Part shown: in pieces, positions 10,026-22,300 of the stretch | Layout of the letters: the number at the start of each line of letters is the position of its first letter | Position numbering within the stretch: the stretch's first letter is position 1 | Source of the DNA: Dioszegia crocea | Lineage: Eukaryota > Basidiomycota > Tremellomycetes > Tremellales > Bulleribasidiaceae | Assembly: GCA_001600615.1 (NCBI GenBank) | Contig: BCKK01000003.1 | Span: 1,367,207 to 1,409,175, forward strand | DNA length: 41,969 nucleotides | Direction: 5' to 3' | Notes under the pieces: generated by a model | What the model saw: only the letters and a program-made list of their open reading frames with translations | Database searches by the model: none | What the model was told of the DNA's origin: nothing | Position numbers and translations under genes: made by a program

Positions 10026-11983
10026 ATGGGCTTGGGGCTCAGGAAGCTCAAGTCGGAGAAGGACATTCGGGGGAAGTTGCGCAAGCAGCCCAGGGAGTCT
10101 GAAGACAGCTCGACTGTGGTAAGTCTGAGCCTCGAAATCTTCTTTACTGCCTATACTGACTCGTCTAGCCGAGCCGCCATCAGCGAATCCCCTCCATCGC
10201 TCCAGTCTTACCTCTACCCTCTCATATCGCCCGATCAGCCATTCCTACATCCAGCAGCGACCCTTCAGCCACCCACCTCCAAGTGAGGGCCGGATCATCT
10301 ACACGGAACCACCACCATCACCATCGTCGCTCTCGGTCCTTCTCCGCACTCACCTCCTTCATATCCCCACATGTGTCCTCGCTGACCGACCAACCCTGGC
10401 GGTCGCGTGACGCCTGGCTCGCCATCCATGCCGCCAGAACACCATCACCTCCGCCGACAACGACGATCCCTTCGGCTCCAGGCGGCAGCGAGGCGGGATG
10501 GAGGCGGAAAGGGAATGGAGGGTTCTTTGCGCGCGAGTTGGCGGGTGTAGGCGAAACATCACGCCGCTCTCCGCAACCTGCGCCGACACGACTTGGGAAT
10601 GGGCGATCTCCAACTATGGGGAGTCTGGCCGAAGAGCTGGAGAAGCCAGAGATCAGCCCGCAGGTAGTCAAGCCGATACCTCGGGAGGCGCCGAATCTGG
10701 AGGTCCCACCTGAGCAACACGACGTTGTGACCGAGCTCAACTTTTGGAAACCGGGGTTTGCGACCTCTCTTTTCCGCAAAAAGACGCAGTGCGCCAAACA
10801 CCCTCCCTCCGATTCTGGAGATACCGGAGGAGAGATCCCAATCCCCACCCCACTCCTGGCGAGTCGTCCTGAATCTCGATGCCTTCCCGACTCACCCCCA
10901 CCTGCGCATCACCGCAAACTACCCTCGCGAGATATATCATCTTCCGGTTCTAAATCGCCCCTGCCCTCATTCCACATCCCCTTGGTCCCACTTGCCGTCC
11001 ACCAAAAGGCGCTCATATCTACCTTTGACGCGCCCCCACCTCCACCAGCTTTCCGCCAGCCTAAGCCGAACTCCCTCCCACTGGCTGACGATACACCCTC
11101 GCTATTACATCACTCGAGCTCCATTCCTACGCGATGCAGTGCATCAACCAGCTCGATGTCAGCCCGTACCTCCCAATCATCCTCTCTCCACACATACGAG
11201 TCTGCGGAGTTGCATTACCGCAATCTCGACACTGGCGAGACATCCATTCATCCTCCCACACCCGATGACAGGCGTGTGTCAGCTACGCGGTCGTCCCACT
11301 ATATCTCCCATCGCTTATCATCTCACCACGATCATACTCCCGAGATCCCAGACAGGCCTCTCACTCGCTCTTCCTCCCTCCTCCACTCCGACGACCTTCC
11401 CACAATCATTACTCCCACTTCAACCTACTACCCCTTTACGCCACCTCAACCAAGTATGGACGAGGCTCAGATCCTCATATTCCCATCCCCTCGAGAGGGG
11501 TATAGCATCAGCCCTGCTCCGACCCGGAAACTCCCCAGACCGCCTCATCATGATTCCCCAACCCGAACTTCGGCCCAACCGCCCTTCCCACATGACCCCC
11601 TCCCCAATAAACGACCGCATCACCAACATATGCGGGACGAGTCATTACCGGCTCTCCTCCCACCGGCTCGGATCCCGCTACGCGAGATGCGATCAGAGCA
11701 GCTCGGTGGAGATCGGATGAAAGATGTCCCTTGGGCTCGAGCGCAAGTGACGCGACCGGAGAGGGAAGCTCGCGAGCCCAAGATTGGCGCATGGGAAAGG
11801 CGCGGTAGTCAAATTATCCTGTCTAGACAGCGAGTCATGGATAGGGTGCGGGAAATGGGCGAATCGCCCCTCTTGCCCAGTGGACGGTCGTCGGTGGGTG
11901 GTGATGAGAGGCGAGGTCGGGACTTTGGGAACGGTCGGAGAGGGAGCGAGACGAGGGAGACGGTCAGAGGAGGATGGGTGTAA
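10026..11983 (+). CDS. Low-complexity Pro/Ser/Arg-rich protein of unknown function
   Basis: Two exons, 10026-10118 and 10169-11983, give 635 residues beginning MGLGLRKLKSEKDIRGKLRK. The intron has a GTAAGT donor, a CTGAC branch site and a TAG acceptor. The protein is rich in Pro, Ser, His and Arg, with many SPPP, RSSS and PPxP words and a run of five His after residue 70. It has no membrane segment or enzyme motif I recognise, and appears largely disordered. The basic MGLGLRKLKS start could be a myristoylation or membrane-contact signal, but that is a guess. Candidate roles are a signalling scaffold or a polarity protein; nothing in the sequence decides. Confidence 0.75.
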
Positions 11984-12278
11984 GGCTTGCGTCTTGGTGG
12001 TTTAATTAATTGGCGTCAAACGGGGAGAATGGGGGTTTACAAAGATAGTTGGCGGACAAGGTATGACATTGCAGCTACTTATAGATTGGACATATTACTT
12101 AACAAGGCCACTGGTTGGCATGCAACACATCATACAGCTCCCCAGAGCCGTAGCCGGGCCAGTTGCCGGGTAAACTTATACACAAGTAATATACATTGTC
12201 CATGGCGAACTGCTCCCCGTTGCCTCCTCATGTCTCCGCTTCTACATACACAGAACGGGCAAATGTCCCGGAATAAGT
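11984..12278. other. Convergent 3' intergenic region
   Basis: About 295 bp between the stops of the low-complexity protein and the ZIP transporter. It is relatively AT-rich and holds two 3' UTRs. I see nothing else in it. Confidence 0.4.
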
Positions 12279-13704
12279 TTAGGCCCATTTCCCAATAACA
12301 GCCATAGCTGCCATACCAAATACCATCAAACCCATCGCTAAAGCCGGTTTCCACACGGGCGCATCGCGCAAGGGACCTTCTGTAAAGTCCGACGAAAGCA
12401 GCTTGAAGGCTGTGTACAGCTGCAAGATTAGCACTACTTCGAATGTCGTGCAGACCTAGAGACACTAACCAAGATTCCAGCTGAAAATGAGTTGAGGACG
12501 CCGATCGAGATGAGCTCCGCTATTCCGTTTTCGGAGAAGACTGAGCGAACCCCGATTCCAATTCCGATCCCGCTGTCAGGTCAGCGTCGTAGTCTTCACT
12601 AGATTTGGCGAAAGGGTTGAGAAGACATCAAGATGCGTATACGTACATTGGGGTGATGAGCTGCAGGGTCAGTGCATGCTGAGGAAGAGAATCATGAGTT
12701 AACGTACAGTGAATGCTAATCCCATCAAGAATGCACGTGTCTTGGATATCCATGACAGGACGGCTATCCGGGCTCCGAGACTGTCGTTTTAGCTTGATGA
12801 CCAAAATCGAAGGTCAAGTAGGGTGTGCAAACTCACGCAGCGCCTTCGAAGAACTGATGAAAGACAATGACGATAAGGAGGGTAGTCCAGCTATCTCCTG
12901 AGTCTGCTCCGAGAGTCACCCCAATCATAATACTACAATGTTTCAGTTGCTGACCTCTTGAATGGTTGAATAATACCAAAGCACCCCATAACTTACGAGT
13001 GGAAGATGATTCCCGCCTCGAGCAGCATCACCTGCCAACCCTGCTCCGCCTGGAAAATGAGGTCGGCGTGACAGCAGTCCCCGCTCATCATAGCCGGGAC
13101 AGGCAGGCCGGGTGCAGACTGAGAAGGGACCATCTGACCAGATGTCGGACCCGCCGTACCATCTAGATGCTTGTCGTCGGTCGTAGACTCTGGGTTCGTG
13201 GCGGTGGAGAGCTCGAGAGACTGGTTCGACTTGAGTGTCTGCCGCTTGAGGCTCGCCATCCGCTGTCGAATGCCGACGAAATCAAGGACGAAAGTTACGA
13301 AAGCGCCAGCTAAGGCGATGGCGGGCGCGATGGGATCATATGTCACATTGCCGACGCAGGGGTTTGCAAAGGTGATCAAACCTTCGTAGAGGAGGTGAAT
13401 GAAGGATGTTGAGAGGATGATTCCCTTACGCATCAGCGATCACATTTGAGGCGGATAAGCGGCGACGTACGGTTCCAAAGTGCCTAGCCAAGAAGAAACA
13501 GCTTCGTACGATCCCTTCACCCTTGCCTACCGCCGCTGCATCACTCATACCAGCCGGACGCCCATCTTTCCCCCTCGACCGTCCTGTAATCAAGGGTATA
13601 CCAACGCCCAGTCCCGACGTGATGAGCACGATAAAGACTGCAGCTATGTGTAAGGGCAGGTTGTACTCGCCCAGTACATTCTGGGTGCATTCGCGTGTGC
13701 TCAT
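12279..13704 (-). CDS. ZIP-family zinc/iron transporter (Zrt-like)
   Basis: Seven exons: 13704-13471, 13424-12997, 12932-12837, 12780-12708, 12660-12647, 12572-12470 and 12419-12279, giving 362 residues. The protein has the ZIP layout: N-terminal helices, a variable cytosolic loop after QTLKSNQS, and a C-terminal bundle. TM4 reads LLEAGIIFHSIMIGVTLG and TM5 reads IVFHQFFEGAALGAR; these contain the metal-binding His and the HQ-FEG signature of fungal ZRT/ZIP carriers. The tail ends in FGMAAMAVIGKWA, as in many ZIPs, facing outside. The role is uptake of Zn2+ (or Fe2+) across the plasma membrane. Exon 5 is only 14 nt (12647-12660) and encodes LITP plus two bases of Ile; without it the frame is lost between AFLMGLAFT and GIGIGIG. 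Confidence 0.94.
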
Positions 13705-14261
13705 CTTCGGGGATCGCTAGCGTTCTGGCTGTAGAGACTCGGAAGGTTGATTGATTTGAAAGGAGCGTGTGGCGAGGCTCGAGGAGGTTGGGCCGAAAAG
13801 GTTAGACGTGCGATGCTTGACAGTCTGAGGTATAAGGTATACTCATAACAGGTCACAACAAAGATACTCGTCTCACAACAGGTGTGATCGAATAGAAACT
13901 CAGAAAGTCTTGGCGCGGCGTTCTCGATGGCCTGTTGTCGTCGAGTCCGACACCGCACAGGTCCACACTGCCTCGATCCTTGTTGCGCTCTTCAACAGGG
14001 GAGTTCATATCCAGACTAGTGTCTGCCCGTATCTGGCTCGACACACCGGTCTGCTGTGCCGCGGATACTACGAGCATGGACGAGTATCCCTTCAAGCCTT
14101 GCTGGATCTTTGCCCTCTCGCCAAATGGCTTAAATGGCCTTAAGGCTTGGCATTCCTCGCGGGGCCCCACAAATCGTGGACCAAAACACAATCCGACGCG
14201 ACTGAATCGCAGACCTTCCACTACTCCAAAGTATGCCTGACTACCACTTGATGGACCCGCA
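13705..14261. promoter_or_regulatory. Divergent promoter region, ZIP transporter / gamma-tubulin complex gene
   Basis: About 557 bp between two start codons on opposite strands. No TATA box is evident. I could not find a palindromic zinc-response element that I would trust. Open frames on both strands here look spurious. Confidence 0.4.
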
Positions 14262-17200
14262 ATGACCCTATTCGAACCGAGCACAAGCTCGTCGCTGTTC
14301 CACCTTCCATCTCTGGGATCACCGAGCGCGGATCAGCCAGTCCGGTACACTCTCCCCGAGCTGAAACGGATCGAGCCGCATTTTGCCTTGCCTCGGCTGG
14401 ACGAATATGCTGCGGGGCAAGATAGGATGTTGGTGGGACTGGAGGAGGGCGTATGGTGGGGAATGCGAGGAGGACGTGGTGTAGATAAAGGGAAAGGTAA
14501 AGAGAGGGCACGATCGGTAGGAGACGCCACAGGCGAACTTGACATTCCGGTCCCTACTGCAGAGGGACCAGTCGATGACCATGGGTCGATATCGGAGTGG
14601 GACAAGATGGCCGAGCGAATGGGCATGGAGATGGAGGCGGAAGCTGGACCTAGTCGACCAAAAACCTTCAAACCTATCCCGACCTGGGATCAATTTCTCG
14701 ACGACCAACCCGTCGAAAACCCCTTTGTGTCCGAAGCAGGACGGGGCGTATTTGAAGCCATCAATGTCATGTAAGCTCTTTGCTGTACTTAAATTGGGGA
14801 GAATCTGATCCGAAGTGCTGAACCGCCGCTTTCCCTGCCCCATCTCCGCTCTCGACCTCCATCTGCCCCTATCAACCCTGAAGATCTGATACAGCTCATG
14901 ATCCGCGCTACTATGGGTACAACGACAACCGAGACACTGCAATGGGATCGGAAAAGGGCAGTCTATACGTGGGGTGGGGGTGTGCAGCGAGCTGTAGGAT
15001 TGAGTAGGGTTGCAACTTCAGGGTATGTCCGGTTTTGAATGCTGCGGTTTGATTTGAGCTGATTATCGATAGCGCCGTACAGGATTTTCTCGATATCGCT
15101 ACTGCACTACGCAGACTGGATCAGATGCTCGATAATCAGAGCAGAAAGTGAGTCTTGTCACATAGTTCATCGCCATACTGACAGCACAGTCTTTTGACGC
15201 CGACACATCACGCGCTCTTCCACGCCGTTTCGACTTATCTAACTTTCATAAAGAACCGCTTGTCTAGCGCTATAACTGAGAGCGAGAAAGAAGCCGTCTC
15301 GGGCTGGATGATGTGGAAAGCTACTCTAAGAGAAGTGGGGGAACTTTTGAAGCTTCTCCTGGAAATTATGGGTTGGGTACGTCTGCCTTACCCCGCCAGA
15401 GTGAACGCAGCTGATAGATTAGCCATTATCAGAAGCCAAGGCGACTGCGCTATCCTCGAAACCCTCATCTGTTCTCACTCATATCTATTCAAACCTACTT
15501 GCTCAATATCAGACATCTCCATTATCCTCATCGCCTACGCCCTCCGTCATTTGCCTCGCATACCTCCTCCAAGCATCCTCGAAGCCATTCCTCAAGCTAC
15601 TTCACGCTTGGGTAGGCTTGTCAGAGACTGCTTCCGAAGTCGGCTCGACGACGCTTGATGATCAACCTTGGGCGGATCTGGGCATCACCCGGATCGCCCG
15701 AGCGGGATATCAGAACCCCGAAAATGGAGAAGCTGGCTGGGACTATGAATTTTCAGCTAGGCGCATGCCCGCTTTCATCCCGAAAGAGAGCCGACGGAAG
15801 TTGTTTGAGGCAGGGAGGAGTTTGAGGTTGTTGAGAGAGGCCAATGGGGATCATCCGCTTAGCGGAGGAGATTGGGGTCTGGAGGGAAGTTGGGGATGGG
15901 GCTCGACGTTCTCAGAGTGAGTCTTCTTTTCTCGCGGTGTGCTCCTGGCTGTCAGGGATAGATGGCTGATGTACAAAAGGGTTCATGTGGATGTCCGAAG
16001 ACATACTAGGCGGATACAAGGGGAGATTGAGCATTGGCGAAGGTCGGTGCGAGATCGGTCTCGACCGCTGACGGGAGGGTTCGGCTCGTCCCTGTTGCGT
16101 ACGAAGCAAGGTCGAAAGGAACGCAAAAGGATCCCCCTGGACTTTTACGATCCTTCAGCATCGCTCCTCTCTCTTGGAACGAGGAGTGGTCCGGTGTCAC
16201 CCCGGGAATTTCAAGAGGAGCCAGAAGAAGGAAACGCAACCACACACGCCGAGAAGCAGCTGTCGGACTTCCTCAGCATGCTCGACCTCACTCCTGGAAC
16301 CCAAGCGACCGCCGCTCCGCCCAGCTCTCTGTGGTCCTCAATGCCACTAGACACCCTCCACTCTTTCCTCAAATATCACTCCGCCCATCCCATCCTCCCC
16401 GCCTCATACCCCACCTTTCCCCTATTCATCACTCATCACCTCCTCGCGCCTCTACTTGCGCACACAGATCTCGTCTCCGCCGCACTTGTCTCCCTGTACG
16501 TGGACGATCTTCACCTGACGGACCATCTCGACATTCTCCAGTCATTCTGGCTCGGCGGTGATGTCGGTTTCTTCGAGCGCGTAAGCTCGGCATTGTTCGG
16601 GCGGGATGATCAGGAAGTGGGTCAAGGAGGAAATATGGGTCGGAGGGCGCGGACCAGGGCAAGAATGGGCCTGGCGTCTGGCACCGGGCCAGTAGGGGAC
16701 GGTACCGGAGGGGAAGTTGGGGAATGGGGTATCGCCCTTGGTGTTGGCCTGAGCGATAGGCAGAGATGGCCTCCTGGAGGTGCTGAGCTGGCTTATGCCC
16801 TTCGGACGACATTACTGGATGATGTCGGTGGGCATACTGGGGATATCCGAGAGGGATTGGCATGGGATGAGGTGGAGGATAGAGTGTCATTCGCTATCAA
16901 GCCATTACCTGAGGATGAAGATGGAGTACGGGCGAAATGGATGGATCCTCAGGCTATCGAGTAAGACAGCGCTTGCCAAGGGGTACATCAGCGCTGACAT
17001 ATACAGAGCTCTCGACTTCCTGTACCTCTCCTACACCCCTCCAGCATCCATGTCCGTCGTTCTCCCTCGTGCCATCTTGGCCAAATATCAAATAATCAAC
17101 AACTTCCTCCTTCGTATCTGCCGAGTCAACACAGTGGTCCGATCCATATTCCACGATTTGCACAAAACACCAGTCGAGGGAGATGGTCAAGAGTCGGAAT

Positions 17201-18088
17201 CTGGCGTCGATAATCCCCGGGCCAGGTCCAGAGGTGCATCCAACCCACGACGTCGACGGCGAATGCTGTTCTCCTCAGATCCGGTGCTGGTGAAGACTGT
17301 CCATCATTTACGATTCCGGATGAGTCATTTCATCTCTGCTTTGATGCGGTATATCGTTGATTCGGCTATCGGCGTGAACTTCGATCGGATGCGGAAGAGA
17401 TTGGAGAAGCTCAAACGGAGGGATAGAGGAACGATGGACGAACGGTCCTGTACGCCAGACGAGGATGGGTATTCTGATTTTGGAGGTGAAGATGCCTGGG
17501 CCAAGGGGGAGGTGGATGGAGATGAGGCGAGAGACGACGGGTCAGAAGACGAAAACGACGATCCGATATATCAACTTCGCTCCGTACATTCTTTGGTCGC
17601 TTATCATCATATCACCTTGGATAAGATCATGCGCTCCTGCCTGCTTGCCCCTTCGGGTGGGTACGATGTCGCCTTCAAGTTGCTTATGCGGCTGTTTGGG
17701 TTGATCTTGGACTTGGGGAAGGTGGTGAAGGAGACGGAGAGACGGATGGTGGATATTTCGATGGCCGGAGAGAGGGTCGGCAATATCAAGAAAGAATGGG
17801 ACGAGAAGGAGAATGTGTTTGTGAGTCATCCTACATGGTGTGTTCTGCTGTTAGTGGCTGATGAACCAGTTATTGGCGCTTGAAAGGTTGGCTCAGAAGC
17901 ATGTCAAGGCAGATGTATCGAGAGGAGAAAGTACTGAAGAAGGGGAGCGAGATATGGAAGCTCTGAGAGAGGGAGAAGAGGAGGGGAGTCCAGGACAGGC
18001 CGGGGGTCTGAGTGAGCTGTTGTTGAGGTTGAAGCTTGGACACGGAGATGAGCGCGCAAGAGCGGGCAGGTGGAACGAGAGCATGTAA
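14262..18088 (+). CDS. Gamma-tubulin complex component (Spc97/Spc98 family, GCP5/GCP6-like)
   Basis: Eight exons: 14262-14770, 14816-15022, 15073-15147, 15190-15376, 15423-15916, 15956-16960, 17007-17820 and 17870-18088, giving 1169 residues. The N-terminal half includes DLIQLMIRATMG and TWGGGVQRAV, helical GRIP1-type sequence, and FLDIATALRRLDQMLDN. In the C-terminal GRIP2 region I see LDILQSFWLGGDVGFF and ALDFLYLSYTPPASM followed by VLPRAILAKYQIINNFLLRI, which matches the gamma-tubulin-binding half of GCPs. An acidic, low-complexity insert lies near residues 980-1020 (DEARDDGSEDENDD). GCP proteins build the ring that nucleates microtubules at spindle pole bodies. The length and inserts suggest GCP5 or GCP6 (Mod21/Alp16 type) rather than GCP2/3; the exact paralog is not settled. 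Confidence 0.87.
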
Positions 18089-19380
18089 AGCAGAGTGCAG
18101 ATGGCTACATATCTGCTAGACAATATAACAAGAGCATACAATAGCCCAGACCGCAAGGCAACATGCCACATCCACGTCATGGCTTTGGTGCGGACCGTTT
18201 GCCACCCAACGCAAATAGAGTTTCGACCTGTTTCACATTTTGCCTTCAGTCCTCTTGCTTTCCCCTTGAGCTCGGCCCGTCCTGAGAGTCTGAGCGGAAA
18301 CAAGGCCAGCCCGCCGTCCGACTCCGAAGGACATCTCCGAACTCAGCGCTCAGCTCGCAGAGGCCAGTGTGTCCGGCGCTGTCGAAGGGCGACAACACAG
18401 GTGTCCACGTCAAACATTCTGGTTTCAGCTGGCCAGTTGCTGTGCCTTACTTGAAACACATGAAGCGAATGGTGGACGACGGCAACACGCCCATATCTCA
18501 ATCATCTCCATACAGCATACACGGCGAGGCGGGGCAGAGAGGGAAGACTGGAAGCTAGCCAGGCGGCGGAGAGTTGGAGCGGGGGGCGGAGAAAGGGTGT
18601 TGTTGTTGTCGTCCTCCACGCTTGGACCTGACCGATACCTCGCGCGACAGTGACAGTAAGCAGATCACATATACAGCAGTTCGACAAAGATACAAGCCGA
18701 GGCCAGTCTTCATTCAGGCACAGGTCCACACACAACCGATACACACACTCCAGAAAGTAAGTTTGACCCTGTCCCCGCCGTGTTATGCCCTCCCTTTCCT
18801 TCCCTTACTTCGAGTACCTTGTACCTTAAATCCCCTGTCTCTTAGCCTCTGCGCACGGTCCGTTTCAGATTAGGCTCCGGTTGTAGGCGTTGCTCCTTGC
18901 ATTGGCCTCACCCATCTCATCCATGGCCCATGTTGATTGATCAGGTATCTCCCGTCACTTCTGTATCATCTGAACCATCACAAACAACACTGTATAACCA
19001 CGCCATCTCCGTCAATTCGCTACACCTGCTAGCCAGGCACAATCAGAAATCAGGCTGCAAGCAGTCTGTGCAGAGTTTGCGGTAACCTTGTATATTCGAC
19101 ATTATCATCAGTCGATCAATTTGACCCATACGTCTCAGGGTGAGTGTGAGTTATCCTATCCGGTACTCCCGACTTCCACTTTGCGAAAGGCCCCGCTTTA
19201 CTAGAGTCCTTTGGTCTGCCCCTTGAAATTTCCTTCTGATCGCACACCCTTCACCGCCCCGGCCGGTAGCTTACAGAGCAGCGTTCCTTATCTACATACC
19301 GGTCATCGCCTTACAAACGCTAAGGACGCCCTACACACTTCATCACACCATAACCTCACGCCTTCAGGATTCCAATCACA
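18089..19380. other. Long 5' region of the kinesin gene, possible 5' UTR introns
   Basis: About 1.29 kb without a convincing gene, between two genes on the same strand. It contains the GCP 3' UTR and the kinesin promoter and leader. A GTAAGT donor at about 18757 and pyrimidine-rich stretches around 18770-18870 look like a 5' UTR intron start. I could not fix its acceptor. Confidence 0.3.
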
Positions 19381-22300
19381 ATGCTTACACCTCGGCGGAT
19401 GTCAGCGGCTCCTTCCGCCATGTCGCCACTCGGGCCCATCATCCCCCGTCCAGGCTCTGCAGGAGGACAAAACGCACGCCCAAGCTCAGCCGCCGGTCAC
19501 TTTGGCTATTCCAAACCTATCAGCACGAGTGAAGGCCATGACAACGATGTTCCCGAATCACGGAATGTCAGAGTTGGTATGTGATGCCATCCCCCCACCA
19601 TCCGTTCATTACTGATATGATTCAGTCGTCAGAATCCGGCCATCTCTAGCCGATGAGTCTGTCCCCCTCCGCCTTCGAAACATCCTCATCCATCCTATAT
19701 CTCCAGCCGACCTACGTATCGATGTCGACCCGGCGCAATTGACAGGAAATGCTGGCTTGACGACGGGAGCGAAGCGGCATCCTACCTTTACATTCGACCA
19801 TGTTCTGGGCGAAGAATCAAATCAGGTGGATCTGTATGATGTAACGGGGAAGGATGTCGTCGAGGAGTATCTGAAAGGGCATAATATTACCTTCTTAGCG
19901 TGAGTTCTTGGACCCCCCATTTGCTAAATGACAGATACGGCCAAACCAGTTCCGGCAAGTCCTACTCAATGGGAACGACCGGAGAGGATATCGACTACTC
20001 TGGCTCCTCTTTCACACCTCGAACTGGTCTCATCCCACGGACCGTTCGAGCCATCTTCGACCGCGCAGAAGAGATCCGCCTGGCATCAGGTAGCGGCTCG
20101 AGCTGGGAATGCCGACTATCATTCCTCGAGCTCTACAATGAGGAGATTATCGACCTCCTTTCCGGCGCCGGCGTCCAGATCTCTATCCGCGAAGAAAGAG
20201 ATGGTCGAATCATCTGGTCCGGTGTCCGAGAAGTCAAAGTCCGGGCACTCGGCGAGGTCATGCAGCTTTTGCAGGACGGTGCGGCAAGGCGGCAGACAGG
20301 CGAGACAGGGATGAACGCCACTTCATCAAGAAGTCACGCAATCTTTTCTCTTACTATGGTCCAGAAGAAAAAGGCGGGAATGGGCACATCGAACAACCAA
20401 CCCACTTCGCCTCCCGGAACGCCAAAGATGCTCAAACGTCCCGCGTCCTCTATCGGTCTACCAAGGGCTTCGACTCCATCTGGATCGAGGAGTGGTCCTC
20501 CTGTCGTCTTTGCTCAGAAGCAGTCGGGTCTTCCCCGGCCGGTATCGATGATGGGGCACAGGGATGATGAATTTGTGGTGGTGACGTCGAAATTCAATAT
20601 GGTGGATTTGGCGGGATCTGAGCGGCTTAAGCGGACAGCGGCGCAAGGTGAGAGAATGAAGGAGGGGATTTCAATCAACTCGGGGTTGTCAGCTTTGGGG
20701 AATGTGATTTCAGCTTGTGAGTCATTTCGCAAACTCGAGCTCAGATGGTGGCTAATTGTCAGTGTCCGACCCCAAGAGCGCAAAAGGTCACATACCTTAC
20801 CGAGACTCCAAACTCACCAGGATGCTACAAGGTGAGCTATTTGCTTCGCAAGCCTGATTATAGCTGACATCCAGACTCTATCGGCGGCAACGCTCTAACC
20901 ACCATGATCGCCTGCGTCTCTCCCATCGAATACAACGTCGCCGAAACCCTAAATACTATCAAATACGCTTCCCGAGCCCGGAATATCAAAAACACCTCCA
21001 AAGTCAATGCTGTCGAAGCAGGCTGGGACGATGTGGAGCATCTTCAAAGTACGATTCTGAAGTTACGGAAACAGATCGTAGCTCTAGATGTGGATGGGTC
21101 TGCGGGAGGTGCCTCTGGGATGGCTGGAAGGTCTTTACCGGCGGATGCGCAAAGGCAGAGCGAGAAGCTCATTCAACGTCTTGCGGAATTACAAAGGGAG
21201 CATACCGAGGTGAGCTGGGGAGCCCTTTTTATAGGCCCGAAGATACCGAGCTGACGATATAGCTTTATGATCGATATCTTGCCAAGTGCAATGAGAATAT
21301 GAGACTTACGAGCGAGCTCAAGAGCGCTATTCCGGGAGATGCGGATGTTTTGGCTAGGTTCAATGAAACAGTCGAGCCGGTCATCCTGGAGTGAGTATTT
21401 TTTAGCACAAGGTGGATCTTACTGACGATCAGATACGAGAAGGTGGTTTCTGCACTCAATATGCAGCTTGACGACCTCAGGGCTCAACTAGTGAGTTGAA
21501 CGACAGTTGCCTGTACAACATCATAGCTGACAATCCAGTCCCTTCTTGACACGCTATATGAAGAGCAGGGCCGTGGATTGGTCGAGGCCCAAGAAAGGCA
21601 AACTCAGAGCGAGAGCTACGCTGCTGAGCTAAGAACTCGAGTTAGCAAGCTGCATGACCAGAATGCGTCCAATGAGGTAAGCTTTGGGATTCGATAGTAC
21701 CCTCCCTATAGCTGACGTGTCCAGTCATACATTGGTGACGTCGAAGCCAAACTCAAGACCCACACCGACGCATCAGACGGCCATAGCGATACCGCCATGG
21801 AACTACGGAAAGAGATCGCCAAGCTCAAGTCTACGAACATATCCCTGACACACCACTCTGCCGAGATCGAAACCCGTCTATCCCTCTCCGAGGACAACTC
21901 TGCGAAGCTCCTTCAACAGATCGAGCGCCTAGAGTCCGATGTCGTTCAGCGTGAAACAGCGCACAGGGAGCTCGAATCACATATTGCTCTGATGGACACT
22001 TCGAGTGAGAGTAAATTGCTTGTTGGGGAGTTGGAAGATCAGCGTCGTCAGATCGTGGCGCTGGAGAAGGAGAGGGATGAGGCTCAGGAGGCGGAACGGG
22101 CCGAGCGGGCACGATTGGAGGAGCTTCTCACTGAAGAACGCTCTATCCAAGATGATCTACGTCGCCAACTCGCTCGCCATGCTCTACCCACTCCCCTCAC
22201 TCCTCCGCCCTCCCGATTTATCGATCCCGTTGCTTCATCAGAAGCTCGGGATATGCCCACCCACTCGCGAGGACCCGAACGGAACGGGAATGGCGACACC

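Noticed and set aside
10318..10848. 176-codon minus frame antisense to the low-complexity protein
   Set aside because: It is rich in Gly/Ser/Arg, mirrors the Pro/Ser bias of the plus strand and has no motif.
13853..14284. 143-codon minus frame in the ZIP / gamma-tubulin promoter
   Set aside because: It overlaps the start of the gamma-tubulin complex gene, has no recognisable motif, and shows no splice or start context of note.
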